This document shows positions 1 to 6,394 of a stretch of 11,152 nt of DNA, one piece after another. The DNA lies in contig JBCCFC010000323.1 of the NCBI GenBank assembly GCA_039029935.1, forward strand, positions 1 through 11,152, in the 5' to 3' direction. The notes beneath the pieces are model-generated. The model had not been told where the DNA came from. It saw only the letters and a list, made by a program, of their open reading frames with translations, and made no database searches. This stretch comes from G039029935 sp039029935. Its GTDB lineage: Bacteria; Chloroflexota; Anaerolineae; Caldilineales; Caldilineaceae. The first letter of the stretch is position 1. Each line of letters begins with the position of its first letter. The position numbers and the translations under genes were made by a program.

Positions 1-120
1 CTGCCCAGCACCCCCTGCTGGTACTTCATGCAGTGTGATTCCTGAGACAGTCTGCCACGTTACCCCTTGTATGGCTACCAAAGCTTCCTCTAGGTCGTTA
101 AGATCTTCGTATTGTCCAAC
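1..120 (-). other. unassigned open frame running off the left edge
   Basis: Reading the minus strand past the kinase stop, one frame stays open from a TGA at 186-184 to the window edge. This frame is offset from that of the kinase gene. It encodes an acidic, protein-like stretch that includes QYEDLNDLEEALVAI followed by a segment with LHEVPAGGAG. No ATG or GTG start is visible in this frame before the edge. It therefore overlaps the kinase 3' end without a convincing initiation site. It could be the start region of a downstream gene using a rare TTG start, a 3' part of the kinase displaced by a frameshift, or a chance open frame. I do not recognise the residues as a known family. Confidence 0.25.
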
Positions 121-1529
121 GCACCATCCCCACCCACATTGCCGGGAAACACAACATAGGGTACACCCGGGAAACGGCTCTCTTCACCTGCCTGCCAGAG
201 CGGGATGCCGGGGTAAATCTGCCCCATCACCATTGCACGTTGAATGCCCAGTGCTTTGGTAGCGGTGTCGCTGGAGGTGATGCCGCCTTTGGCGATTAAA
301 TAACGTGGTTGTGTCTGGAGGCGGCGTACAATTTCGACCAAGCTGTCAGAGATACGTTGCCCCACCTGCAAGTTTTCATTGGCATCGTCACGGCGCACCA
401 GTTCCCGGCTTGTGTAGACTACCACATCTTCACCCGCCGCCAATGCGCGATCTGCTGCTGTCACCACACGTGTAATTTCCTCGGCTTGCGATGCATCATC
501 CAACAACAATTGGACATTCACTTCGAGGTCGGTCATGATGTCTTCGGCCAACAGCGCGTTGAGTTGCGCCGTCGTCTTTGGCACATAGGAGCCAACCACC
601 ACCAAACCACCGGGACCACTGCCATCGGTGGATAGACCCAAGTCGCTGGCCGTCAGCAGTGGGCGAGGAGCCAAGCCTGCACGAATCTGCACAAAGGAGG
701 CGGCGGTGCGGTAGATAAAGCGCGTACTGCTGGCCTCGGCGTCGAGGATGCCTTGGACAACGACCTCTAAGTCGCGCAATGTCACCGCATTGATGATGCA
801 GACCATGCCACCGTTCAACCCTTGCAGCTTCTGTGCCACATGCTCCGGCCCGCCTTGGCGGATGTCAGTCAGTGTAATGGATGCAACATCAGACGCCGAT
901 ACTGCACCGTTGGTCTTTTCCTCCACCCATGCACACAAGTTTGCGTTTGTGTAGCCAAAGACGGCATCCTGCGCAAAGGGTGTCTCGCTGGCAGGGACCA
1001 ACCACGCTTCATCCTCAATGGTTTCGGCCACATAATGCACATCATTGATGGTCAGCCGTCCCCCTTCCAAAAAGTAGGGGATAATAAGCTGTGCATCGAC
1101 GCTATAGCCCAGCGCAGAGAGCAGGGCATCTACTTCGCCTGGATAATGTCCACGCAGGGTCGAGTCGCTGCGGCTGACCACCGAGAAAGGGCGTTCTGTT
1201 GCCTGTGACGCAGCCAATAAGTTCTCAGCGATTTCGATGTTGAGCGCACTGGCAGCAGCAGCGGGTAAACTGCGTGAGTTGGTGAGGACATAGAAGAGCG
1301 GTGTTGCCCGCGCCAGTTCGGCCTGCAATGTAGCGACCGACCACTCGGTCAGGACAGGTACATCATAGACGGTCTGCGTTCCGGTTGGGTCATCGTCCAA
1401 CACAACAATGGATTGCCCGCTGGACTGGATGCGACTCTGGATTTCGGGAAGTAACGATGTCGGCCACTCTGTTGGTAATGTGGCGAGTAGCTCTGCACTG
1501 CGGATTCTGTTGGTGTGATATTGGCTCAT
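90..1529 (-). CDS. four-carbon acid sugar kinase family protein (DUF1537)
   Basis: Predicted ATP-dependent kinase of four-carbon sugar acids (3-oxo-tetronate or threonate/erythronate type), cytosolic, 479 residues. The N-terminal substrate domain (about residues 38-290) has the motif LDDDPTGTQT at 44-53, a SRSDSTLRGH segment at 119-128 and a threonine-rich acidic middle. The C-terminal nucleotide-binding domain (about 305-475) carries the AKGGITSSD loop at 413-421 and FPGNVGG at 461-467, both typical of the family. The DDDPTGTQT form differs from the DDFTGATD form of characterised OtnK/DtnK enzymes, so the exact substrate is open. The start ATG overlaps the stop of the upstream dehydrogenase (ATGA), and an AAGGAA Shine-Dalgarno-like site lies 6 nt upstream, so the two are translationally coupled. 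The last ten residues do not resemble the usual family end, and another frame is open across this stop; a late frameshift is possible. The family call is secure; the substrate is inferred from the neighbour. Confidence 0.88.
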   Translation of the reverse strand: MSQYHTNRIRSAELLATLPTEWPTSLLPEIQSRIQSSGQSIVVLDDDPTGTQTVYDVPVLTEWSVATLQAELARATPLFYVLTNSRSLPAAAASALNIEIAENLLAASQATERPFSVVSRSDSTLRGHYPGEVDALLSALGYSVDAQLIIPYFLEGGRLTINDVHYVAETIEDEAWLVPASETPFAQDAVFGYTNANLCAWVEEKTNGAVSASDVASITLTDIRQGGPEHVAQKLQGLNGGMVCIINAVTLRDLEVVVQGILDAEASSTRFIYRTAASFVQIRAGLAPRPLLTASDLGLSTDGSGPGGLVVVGSYVPKTTAQLNALLAEDIMTDLEVNVQLLLDDASQAEEITRVVTAADRALAAGEDVVVYTSRELVRRDDANENLQVGQRISDSLVEIVRRLQTQPRYLIAKGGITSSDTATKALGIQRAMVMGQIYPGIPLWQAGEESRFPGVPYVVFPGNVGGDGALDNTKILTT

Positions 1530-2443
1530 GTTGTTTCCTTGTTTACAACTTTAAAGTCCATCAACGCTTCATACATCTTGACGACAGCGGTGTCATCCAG
1601 TCGCCCATGCCCCGCCGCCGATGTCATCATAAACATCTGGTGGGCAACCGCTGCCAAGTAAGCCGGAAAGCGGATACCCCGTGCTGTGTCAAGCACAATG
1701 CCCAGGTCCTTGACCCAGATATCGACCGCGCTCTCCGGTGTGTAGTCATCCGCCAGAATGTGCGGCACACGGTTTTCAAACATCCACGAATTACCCGCGC
1801 TGGCACAGATGACCTCATAGATTTTCTCTGGGTCCATGCCCGCTCTAGCACCAAAGGCCATTGCCTCACTCGACACTGCCAAGTTGACTCCCGCCAAAAG
1901 TTGGTTGATGATCTTCATGGTTGAGCCAAGCCCACAGTCATCCCCCATTGGATAGACATTGGCCGCCATTGCTGAGAGTGCAGGTTCCAAGCGTTCAAAC
2001 AATGCGGGTTTGCCCGACGCCATAATCGTCATCTCACCAGCCGCCGCCTTGATGGGACCGCCACTGATGGGGGCGTCGAGCATCCCCAACCCCATCGCCT
2101 CCAGTCGAGCTGCTGTGCTGCGCGCATAGTCTGGCTGGACGGTGCTACAGAGCATGACCACGCTGCCCTGTGTCAATGTCGCCGCGGCGTTGCCCGCACC
2201 AAACAGCACATCCTCGGCTTGGTCTGCATTGACCACCACGATGATCAAGACATCCACCCCGCCTGCCGCCTCTGCCACAGAGCCTACGCCCGTTCCACCA
2301 GCTTCGACAAATGTCGCCACCGCTTCTGGCCGAATATCATATGCCTTTGTCGGGATGCCCGCACGAACCAATGACTGTGCCATACCCATCCCCATCGACC
2401 CAAGGCCGACAAATCCGATATTGAGTTTTGAGTTTTCTGCCAT
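1526..2443 (-). CDS. ltnD: L-threonate dehydrogenase-like NAD-dependent oxidoreductase (beta-hydroxyacid dehydrogenase family)
   Basis: Predicted cytosolic NAD-dependent dehydrogenase that oxidises the 2-hydroxyl of a four-carbon sugar acid such as L-threonate. It has 305 residues, a normal length for the 3-hydroxyisobutyrate dehydrogenase family. The Rossmann domain starts with GFVGLGSMG (10-18). Asp36 at the end of strand 2 (AYDIRP) favours NAD over NADP. The substrate loop DAPISGG is at 123-129. The catalytic lysine is Lys177, with Asn180 one turn later (MKIINQ). An all-alpha C-terminal domain follows. It is the first gene of a two-gene operon with a DUF1537 kinase. That pairing is characteristic of threonate/erythronate catabolism and is the main reason to prefer LtnD over 3-hydroxyisobutyrate or tartronate semialdehyde reductases of the same fold. 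A promoter-like pair lies just upstream at 2497-2469. No strong Shine-Dalgarno site is seen; GTGGG lies about 9 nt before the ATG. Family certain, substrate probable. Confidence 0.85.
   Translation of the reverse strand: MAENSKLNIGFVGLGSMGMGMAQSLVRAGIPTKAYDIRPEAVATFVEAGGTGVGSVAEAAGGVDVLIIVVVNADQAEDVLFGAGNAAATLTQGSVVMLCSTVQPDYARSTAARLEAMGLGMLDAPISGGPIKAAAGEMTIMASGKPALFERLEPALSAMAANVYPMGDDCGLGSTMKIINQLLAGVNLAVSSEAMAFGARAGMDPEKIYEVICASAGNSWMFENRVPHILADDYTPESAVDIWVKDLGIVLDTARGIRFPAYLAAVAHQMFMMTSAAGHGRLDDTAVVKMYEALMDFKVVNKETT
1535..1540 (-). promoter_or_regulatory. ribosome binding site of the kinase gene
   Basis: AAGGAA on the minus strand, 6 nt before the kinase ATG at 1529 and inside the 3' end of the dehydrogenase gene. 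It supports this start in addition to the ATGA stop/start overlap. Confidence 0.6.
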
Positions 2444-2468
2444 AAATGTGTACCCACAAATTTTTGAA

Positions 2469-2497
2469 TTTATATTTTATTGAATAGGAAAGTACAA
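2469..2497 (-). promoter_or_regulatory. sigma-70-like promoter of the dehydrogenase-kinase operon
   Basis: On the minus strand, TTGTAC (2497-2492) is separated by exactly 17 nt from TATAAA (2474-2469), in an AT-rich stretch. The -10 element lies 25 nt before the dehydrogenase ATG, leaving a short leader. It is the best promoter match between this operon and the glycosyltransferase gene. No operator could be assigned with confidence. Confidence 0.55.
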
Positions 2498-2512
2498 AAT
2501 CAGCTTGTCGGC

Positions 2513-2557
2513 AAGTCAGCCAGTCAGCCAGTCAGCCCGTGTGCTGAAATGCTGAAA
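2513..2557. repeat. two short 8-bp direct repeat tracts in an intergenic region
   Basis: Between the glycosyltransferase stop and the dehydrogenase promoter, the plus strand carries AAGTCAGC then CAGTCAGC twice (2513-2536), followed by TGCTGAAA twice (2542-2557). TCAGCC at 2532-2537 can pair with GGCTGA at 2565-2570, a weak stem that might contribute to termination of the glycosyltransferase transcript, but it has no uridine tract. Slippage-prone repeats of this kind are common between genes in filamentous Chloroflexota and cyanobacteria (general knowledge, not checked here). Confidence 0.6.
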
Positions 2558-2587
2558 TACTGACGGCTGAGTAGCGGAAAAGCTTTT

Positions 2588-3718
2588 TTATTTTAAAACG
2601 CGGCCTTTCCACTGCGGCCCGCCATCACGCCAATGCCACAACAATGACTGTAGGCCGATCCGCGTCATCAACAACGCTGACACAGGCATCCCCCAAGCAT
2701 CGCGCAGCCGCTGCATGCTGATGGCGGCGGTCAATGCACGGACGCCCACGCCGAGTAGACATGGAATCAGCCATAAGATGCTTGTGATTATTAGCAACCA
2801 AGGTAGCACAAAAATGGTCAGATGAAAAATTGTGGAGAAGAGCAGAAAGAGCGTGGAATTGCCATGCCCAGCCAGAATATTTTTGGCGTAGCCTGCGTAT
2901 ACCTCATCCCAACTGGTGTACATGCGACATAAAACCAGCCCATTGCCCTCAGATATGCGTAGCCGTTTGCCCACTGCTTTGATGCGCTGTGCCAGCCGGA
3001 CATCTTCAACGATTTGGTCACGCACAGCCGCATGACCACCACTGGCAACATAGGCATTGCGCGCAAAGAGCATACACTGACCATTGGCGGCGGCAGCTTG
3101 TGGAAATGGGGTATAGTGTGCCAGCCAGACAGGCAGATAGGCATGGATTGCCAACGCCATCAACGGGACGACCAGTCGCTCCCCGCGTGTGTAGGTAATC
3201 TGTGTCGGCCAAACCGTCAATAGATCGGCATCGGTGTGCTGTTGCAGATCGATAATCGCTGCCAATGCATCGGGTTCCCAGTGGACATCCGCGTCGATGA
3301 ATAAGAGCAAATCAGGGGGAATTTCACTGGCGAGTGCGTACTGCGCCAATTGATGACAGGCCCAGTTTTTGCCAAGCCAGCCCTCTGGTAATGGTTGCCC
3401 ACTGAGCATCGACAGATTTACGTCTGATGTCATGAGCTGTTGGATAATGGCTGCGGTATCATCTTCGGAGTGGTCATCAAGCACAGTGATTTTGTAATTT
3501 GCATAGGTCTGTTGACAGAGTGCTTGCAGCGTAGGGCCAATTCGCGTGGCCTCATTGCGGGCAGGGATGAGGATGGATACGTGGGGTTGAAGTGCGCTCT
3601 TATTGTGTGATGCGGTCTGTAGACGTGGGAAGGCAAAAGCGTTGATGGTGGCAGTCAAGAGCAGGATTAGTAAGATAAACGTGGTCAACAAAAACAGCAG
3701 TACGAAAAATGTTGTCAT
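2588..3718 (-). CDS. membrane-anchored family 2 glycosyltransferase (carotenoid/hopanoid-associated type)
   Basis: Predicted inverting GT-A glycosyltransferase that transfers a sugar from a nucleotide donor to a lipid-like acceptor at the membrane. Counting from the ATG at 3718 (376 residues), a hydrophobic anchor spans about 3-30. The GT2 domain follows: VSILIPARNEA (47-57), VLDDHSEDDT (79-88), the metal-binding DAD at 142-144 and the acidic VEDV base motif at 237-240. Further hydrophobic segments lie at about 288-330 and 345-360. PEGWLGKNWACHQLA (111-125) and RMYTSWDEVYAGYAKN (265-280) are features I associate with the HpnB and CruC/CrtQ-like groups, so a carotenoid or terpenoid glycolipid acceptor is plausible but unproven. 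An upstream in-frame ATG at 3820 is rejected because it lies within the preceding gene and would read through a perfect hairpin. There is no promoter of its own in the 61 nt upstream, so it is probably co-transcribed with the aldehyde dehydrogenase gene. Confidence 0.82.
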   Translation of the reverse strand: MTTFFVLLFLLTTFILLILLLTATINAFAFPRLQTASHNKSALQPHVSILIPARNEATRIGPTLQALCQQTYANYKITVLDDHSEDDTAAIIQQLMTSDVNLSMLSGQPLPEGWLGKNWACHQLAQYALASEIPPDLLLFIDADVHWEPDALAAIIDLQQHTDADLLTVWPTQITYTRGERLVVPLMALAIHAYLPVWLAHYTPFPQAAAANGQCMLFARNAYVASGGHAAVRDQIVEDVRLAQRIKAVGKRLRISEGNGLVLCRMYTSWDEVYAGYAKNILAGHGNSTLFLLFSTIFHLTIFVLPWLLIITSILWLIPCLLGVGVRALTAAISMQRLRDAWGMPVSALLMTRIGLQSLLWHWRDGGPQWKGRVLK

Positions 3719-3740
3719 AGTTGTGTTGGTGAAGCGGTGT

Positions 3741-3773
3741 AGAAGTCCGACTTTTGACAAAAGTCGGACTTCT
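3741..3773. repeat. perfect 15-bp inverted repeat with 3-nt loop
   Basis: AGAAGTCCGACTTTT (3741-3755) is exactly complementary to AAAAGTCGGACTTCT (3759-3773) around the loop GAC. It fills most of the gap between the aldehyde dehydrogenase stop (3780) and the glycosyltransferase start (3718). On the transcribed strand there is no uridine run after the stem, so it is not a standard intrinsic terminator. It could be an RNA processing or stability element, or one copy of a dispersed palindromic repeat. Confidence 0.8.
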
Positions 3774-3779
3774 ATTGGC

Positions 3780-5552
3780 TTACCCTTGCAAAGCCGACCA
3801 AAAAATCCCCGGCAATACAAACTGATCCTGCGTTAACGTAAACTCGGTCAAACGTTTCGTCGTCACATGCGCCTGTTTGTTGGTGACAAACCAAGGTGGT
3901 TTGGGCAGCAGACCCAGCTTGCGGTGACGGAAGGTGCGTGGTGCTTCCCAGAAGGGGCCGTAGATAACATTCTTTTGTGGTTTGGTAAACATGAGCGAGT
4001 TGTGGACAAATCCGATGCCGCTCTGGATGTCACCAAGCGTATGCTCTGGATAGGCTCCCCATGCCACCTGTGGAATGAAGAAGCCGATGCCGCTCCAGAT
4101 GTTGATACCGATGGTTCCATAGCGCAACTGTGCCAGTAGTTCTTCAAAGCGTGGACCCAACTCACGGATGGTAACGGGGTGGATGATGATCTGTGCGCCC
4201 AGTGTGCCGTCTAGCTGTTCATTGGCAAAGCGGATGGTATTTTCGAGATAGGCTCCAGCATCGACACCGCCGACACCTGTGGTGCTGATGTAGGTTTGTG
4301 CCAATGCAGTGGTAAAAAATTCGTGGTTGAATGAATATGTATCGGGGTTGCTGGCATCTACGCCTGTAATCAATACACGGCCATTGCTGGTTTGTACATA
4401 AGCATTGGCTTGGTTGGCGGCGTCAATGGCCTGTTGCAGCCGCTCTTCCGCACCGGGATAGTAATGTTCACGCACGTGGAGTTGTTGAAAGTGGCGTGTA
4501 ATTTCGCTCAGGAGCAACTTGTTTTTGTCCCAGCCAGCAGGTAAGACCAAGACCTGTGAGGCGATACAGTTACAGCCATTGTTGTGCAGTTTCTGGCTGA
4601 CAATGTTCTCTGCTTGAAAACGGACATCCGCATTGGTCCAAGGGCCGGGAACGACAATCGTAGGGCTGATGCCACCCAGTTCGCTGCTGATGGGTTTATC
4701 CAAAATAGGCGTGTTGTTGGCTTTGCGTGTTGCACCCTCTTCGCCAGAACCATAGACGATGATGTCGTGGGTGCGCGCACTGCCTGTGATGTGAACCGTA
4801 TCCGTGTGCGCATGTTGAACCAAATAGTTACCAACATCAGCACCACCGTAAACAATGCCCAGATAATGCAGGTCAATCAGTGGACGGAAAATGGTTTCCA
4901 ATACTTGACCAATATACTCGTTGACGGGGTTGAGCTTGAGCATCACCACTTGCCCTTCGACAAAGAGCTTGCAGAGTGCATCTAGTGGCGGAATGCTGTT
5001 GATATTGCCAGCACCAAGGATGAGCGCGACTTGACCATCTGGCCGCTTGCCCGCTTGTTGCTGTCGATAAAATGCCGCCATCTCTTGGGGTAATCTAGCC
5101 TCGCTCAACTCGGGTTGCATCCACACCTCAGCGCGAATGCCATTGGTCAACAGCGTGTCATAGACGTTGGCAGGGAAGACTTCGGCGATGACTTGATCTT
5201 CTGCCACAGCCGTTGTCAGTGTGCGTACACCTTGGATCGCGGGCTGTTTTCCTGCTTTCAATAAGGTCAAACTCTCAATGAGCGCGTTGAGCATCACACC
5301 CAACGCCCAAGGTCCACTCGACCACTCCTCCCCCGCCACCGCAGGATTGGTGGTGACAAGGGTTTCTATGTTTTTGCCTTGAATCGAGACATCGACCCAT
5401 TCCTGTGCTACCTGCCGCAAACGGATGCGTATTTCGTGGAGCAGGGCAATTTTGTGGTCGATGCGTGTTTGCACCCAGCGCTCTTTGCTAGCTTGGAGTT
5501 CAGTGAGGATTGAGTCAAGTTGTGTTGTATTGATATGGTCAATGGTTATCAT
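3780..5552 (-). CDS. aldehyde dehydrogenase superfamily protein, long uncharacterised subgroup
   Basis: Predicted NAD(P)-dependent aldehyde dehydrogenase, cytosolic, 590 residues; the usual length is near 490. The ALDH landmarks are present but divergent. LILGAGNINSIPP (178-190) and LKLNPVNEY (205-213, Lys206) stand in for the cofactor-binding segment. ITGSART is at 255-261. SSELGG (289-294) holds the general-base Glu291. NNGCNC (324-329) holds the nucleophile, with Cys329 aligning with the usual catalytic cysteine and Cys327 replacing the usual glutamine. FNHEFFTTAL (408-417) corresponds to the conserved Glu-Phe motif. There is an N-terminal extension, and a C-terminal tail of about 60 residues ends PGIFWSALQG. 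From memory this layout matches a conserved subgroup of long ALDHs in actinobacteria and other phyla with no assigned substrate. Its ATG lies 2 nt after the toxin stop, with no clear Shine-Dalgarno site, so it probably depends on translational coupling. Superfamily confident, substrate unknown. Confidence 0.85.
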   Translation of the reverse strand: MITIDHINTTQLDSILTELQASKERWVQTRIDHKIALLHEIRIRLRQVAQEWVDVSIQGKNIETLVTTNPAVAGEEWSSGPWALGVMLNALIESLTLLKAGKQPAIQGVRTLTTAVAEDQVIAEVFPANVYDTLLTNGIRAEVWMQPELSEARLPQEMAAFYRQQQAGKRPDGQVALILGAGNINSIPPLDALCKLFVEGQVVMLKLNPVNEYIGQVLETIFRPLIDLHYLGIVYGGADVGNYLVQHAHTDTVHITGSARTHDIIVYGSGEEGATRKANNTPILDKPISSELGGISPTIVVPGPWTNADVRFQAENIVSQKLHNNGCNCIASQVLVLPAGWDKNKLLLSEITRHFQQLHVREHYYPGAEERLQQAIDAANQANAYVQTSNGRVLITGVDASNPDTYSFNHEFFTTALAQTYISTTGVGGVDAGAYLENTIRFANEQLDGTLGAQIIIHPVTIRELGPRFEELLAQLRYGTIGINIWSGIGFFIPQVAWGAYPEHTLGDIQSGIGFVHNSLMFTKPQKNVIYGPFWEAPRTFRHRKLGLLPKPPWFVTNKQAHVTTKRLTEFTLTQDQFVLPGIFWSALQG

Positions 5553-5554
5553 GG

Positions 5555-5974
5555 TTATGTGAGCCAGTTTTCCTGTTTGAGATTCTCGACGAAGGAGAAG
5601 TGCCGATCCGCAGTAAGTAATGTAAAATTATTTACTCGACACACAGCGGCGATTTGCATATCAGGGTAAGGAATTGGTCGCCCTTTGCTTTTTTGTTCAA
5701 ATCGGATAATGCCAACTTCTTCGGCGACCGCTTTGTCAAAAGGCCACAATATGACAGAGTCTTGTAACTCTTGTAAACGTGCAAAATTCTGCTGACGTTT
5801 TCGACTGTTATAAATCGCGTAGAATAACTCGCTCAAAATTGTGGGACAGATACCAAATTCGCATCCCTGCGCTTGTGCAAGTCGAATCTTATTTGTTATC
5901 TCTGTCTGCTTCGCCATGAAATTCGTAGCATGATTTGTGTCAAGCAGGAAGTTCGTATCGTTCATAGTCTTCAT
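5555..5974 (-). CDS. vapC: PIN-domain ribonuclease toxin (VapC-like)
   Basis: Predicted Mg2+-dependent RNase toxin of a type II toxin-antitoxin pair, 139 residues, normal for VapC. The PIN-domain acidic residues are all visible: Asp12 in FLLDTN, Glu49 in LSELFY, Asp105 in YPDMQIAA and Asp123 in LTADRHF. The active site therefore looks intact. Its 5' end overlaps the 3' end of the upstream antitoxin gene by up to 35 nt, the usual arrangement for coupled expression. Two starts are possible, ATG at 5974 or ATG at 5965; the second gives the more typical short lead before the LLDTN strand, and neither has a strong ribosome binding site. The RNA target cannot be read from sequence. The next gene begins 2 nt after the stop, which is unusual for a mobile two-gene module. 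Confidence 0.88.
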   Translation of the reverse strand: MKTMNDTNFLLDTNHATNFMAKQTEITNKIRLAQAQGCEFGICPTILSELFYAIYNSRKRQQNFARLQELQDSVILWPFDKAVAEEVGIIRFEQKSKGRPIPYPDMQIAAVCRVNNFTLLTADRHFSFVENLKQENWLT

Positions 5975-6248
5975 AGATCATCATAAATTTTTCTTGTTTA
6001 TTCTCTTCCATGAGACGTTCTAACTCCCCAGGATCAAACTCAAGTGGCCCTACCTCCTCCAATGCCTGTAGCATTGCTTCAGGTGAACCACGTTTGGGCT
6101 TTTCTTGTTCTGTTACTTCGATATTTCTACCTAGATATTGATTGAAGAGATTGTTTGCACTCTCCGACAGTTGTCGCAACATCTGAATGGGTAGCTGCTG
6201 AATAATTGATATGAGTTGATTAATTAGTGTATCTCGTGTTTGTATCAT
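5940..6248 (-). CDS. antitoxin partner of the PIN-domain toxin
   Basis: Small protein of 102 residues from the ATG at 6248, encoded directly upstream of and overlapping the toxin gene. The N-terminal 40 residues are predicted helical (TRDTLINQLISIIQQLP) and recall the short helical domain of DUF2281/VapB-like antitoxins. A charged linker with KPKRGSPEAML (50-60) leads to an acidic tail, with LEFDPGELERLMEEN (69-83) the likely toxin-wrapping segment. No clear helix-turn-helix or AbrB/ribbon-helix-helix fold is evident, so DNA binding is not established. A farther ATG at 6293 is rejected because it lies inside the intergenic palindrome. An AAAGAG stretch 8-13 nt upstream of 6248 may serve as ribosome binding site. 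Its role as antitoxin is inferred from position, size and acidic C terminus. Confidence 0.75.
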   Translation of the reverse strand: MIQTRDTLINQLISIIQQLPIQMLRQLSESANNLFNQYLGRNIEVTEQEKPKRGSPEAMLQALEEVGPLEFDPGELERLMEENKQEKFMMIYEDYERYELPA

Positions 6249-6287
6249 GTAACACACTCTTTTCTCACCAAATGAGTAAACGATAAA

Positions 6288-6315
6288 AGGCATGATTCTT
6301 TACGGAATCATGCCT
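6288..6315 (-). terminator. 11-bp palindrome: terminator of the long gene or operator of the toxin-antitoxin operon
   Basis: AGGCATGATTC (6288-6298) pairs perfectly with GAATCATGCCT (6305-6315) across a 6-nt loop. Read on the minus strand, the stem is followed by TTTTATCGTTT, a short U-tract, and it lies 80 nt after the stop of the 1526-residue gene, so an intrinsic terminator is reasonable. The same palindrome sits between a promoter-like pair and the antitoxin ATG, where autoregulatory operators of toxin-antitoxin operons are usually found. Sequence alone does not separate the two roles. Confidence 0.6.
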
Positions 6316-6334
6316 AATCGTAAAATTTAAGCAT

Positions 6335-6363
6335 ATAATACTTGTGAATTGCAAAATCGCCAA
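6335..6363 (-). promoter_or_regulatory. sigma-70-like promoter of the toxin-antitoxin operon
   Basis: On the minus strand, TTGGCG (6363-6358) and TATTAT (6340-6335) are separated by exactly 17 nt, in the 146-bp gap after the long gene. A transcript from here would have a leader of about 80 nt containing the palindrome at 6315-6288. The -10 and spacing are good; the -35 is moderate. Confidence 0.45.
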
Positions 6364-6394
6364 ATCGTGTGAGGTCAGCGTCAAGCGGTAGACA

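Noticed and set aside
1385..1924. 179-residue plus-strand open frame
   Set aside because: Antisense to the well-supported dehydrogenase and kinase genes, with a composition typical of a shadow frame and no recognisable domain.
3741..3773. Intrinsic terminator of the aldehyde dehydrogenase gene
   Set aside because: The stem is strong but no uridine run follows it on the transcribed strand, so it is reported as an inverted repeat instead.
3719..3820. Earlier start of the glycosyltransferase at 3820
   Set aside because: It would overlap the preceding gene and translate through the perfect hairpin; the hydrophobic anchor begins at the ATG at 3718.
4584..4985. 133-residue plus-strand open frame
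   Set aside because: Lies wholly antisense to the aldehyde dehydrogenase gene and has no family features.
6249..6293. Earlier start of the antitoxin at 6293
   Set aside because: That ATG lies inside the palindromic stem; the start at 6248 gives a normal antitoxin length and has a better upstream context.
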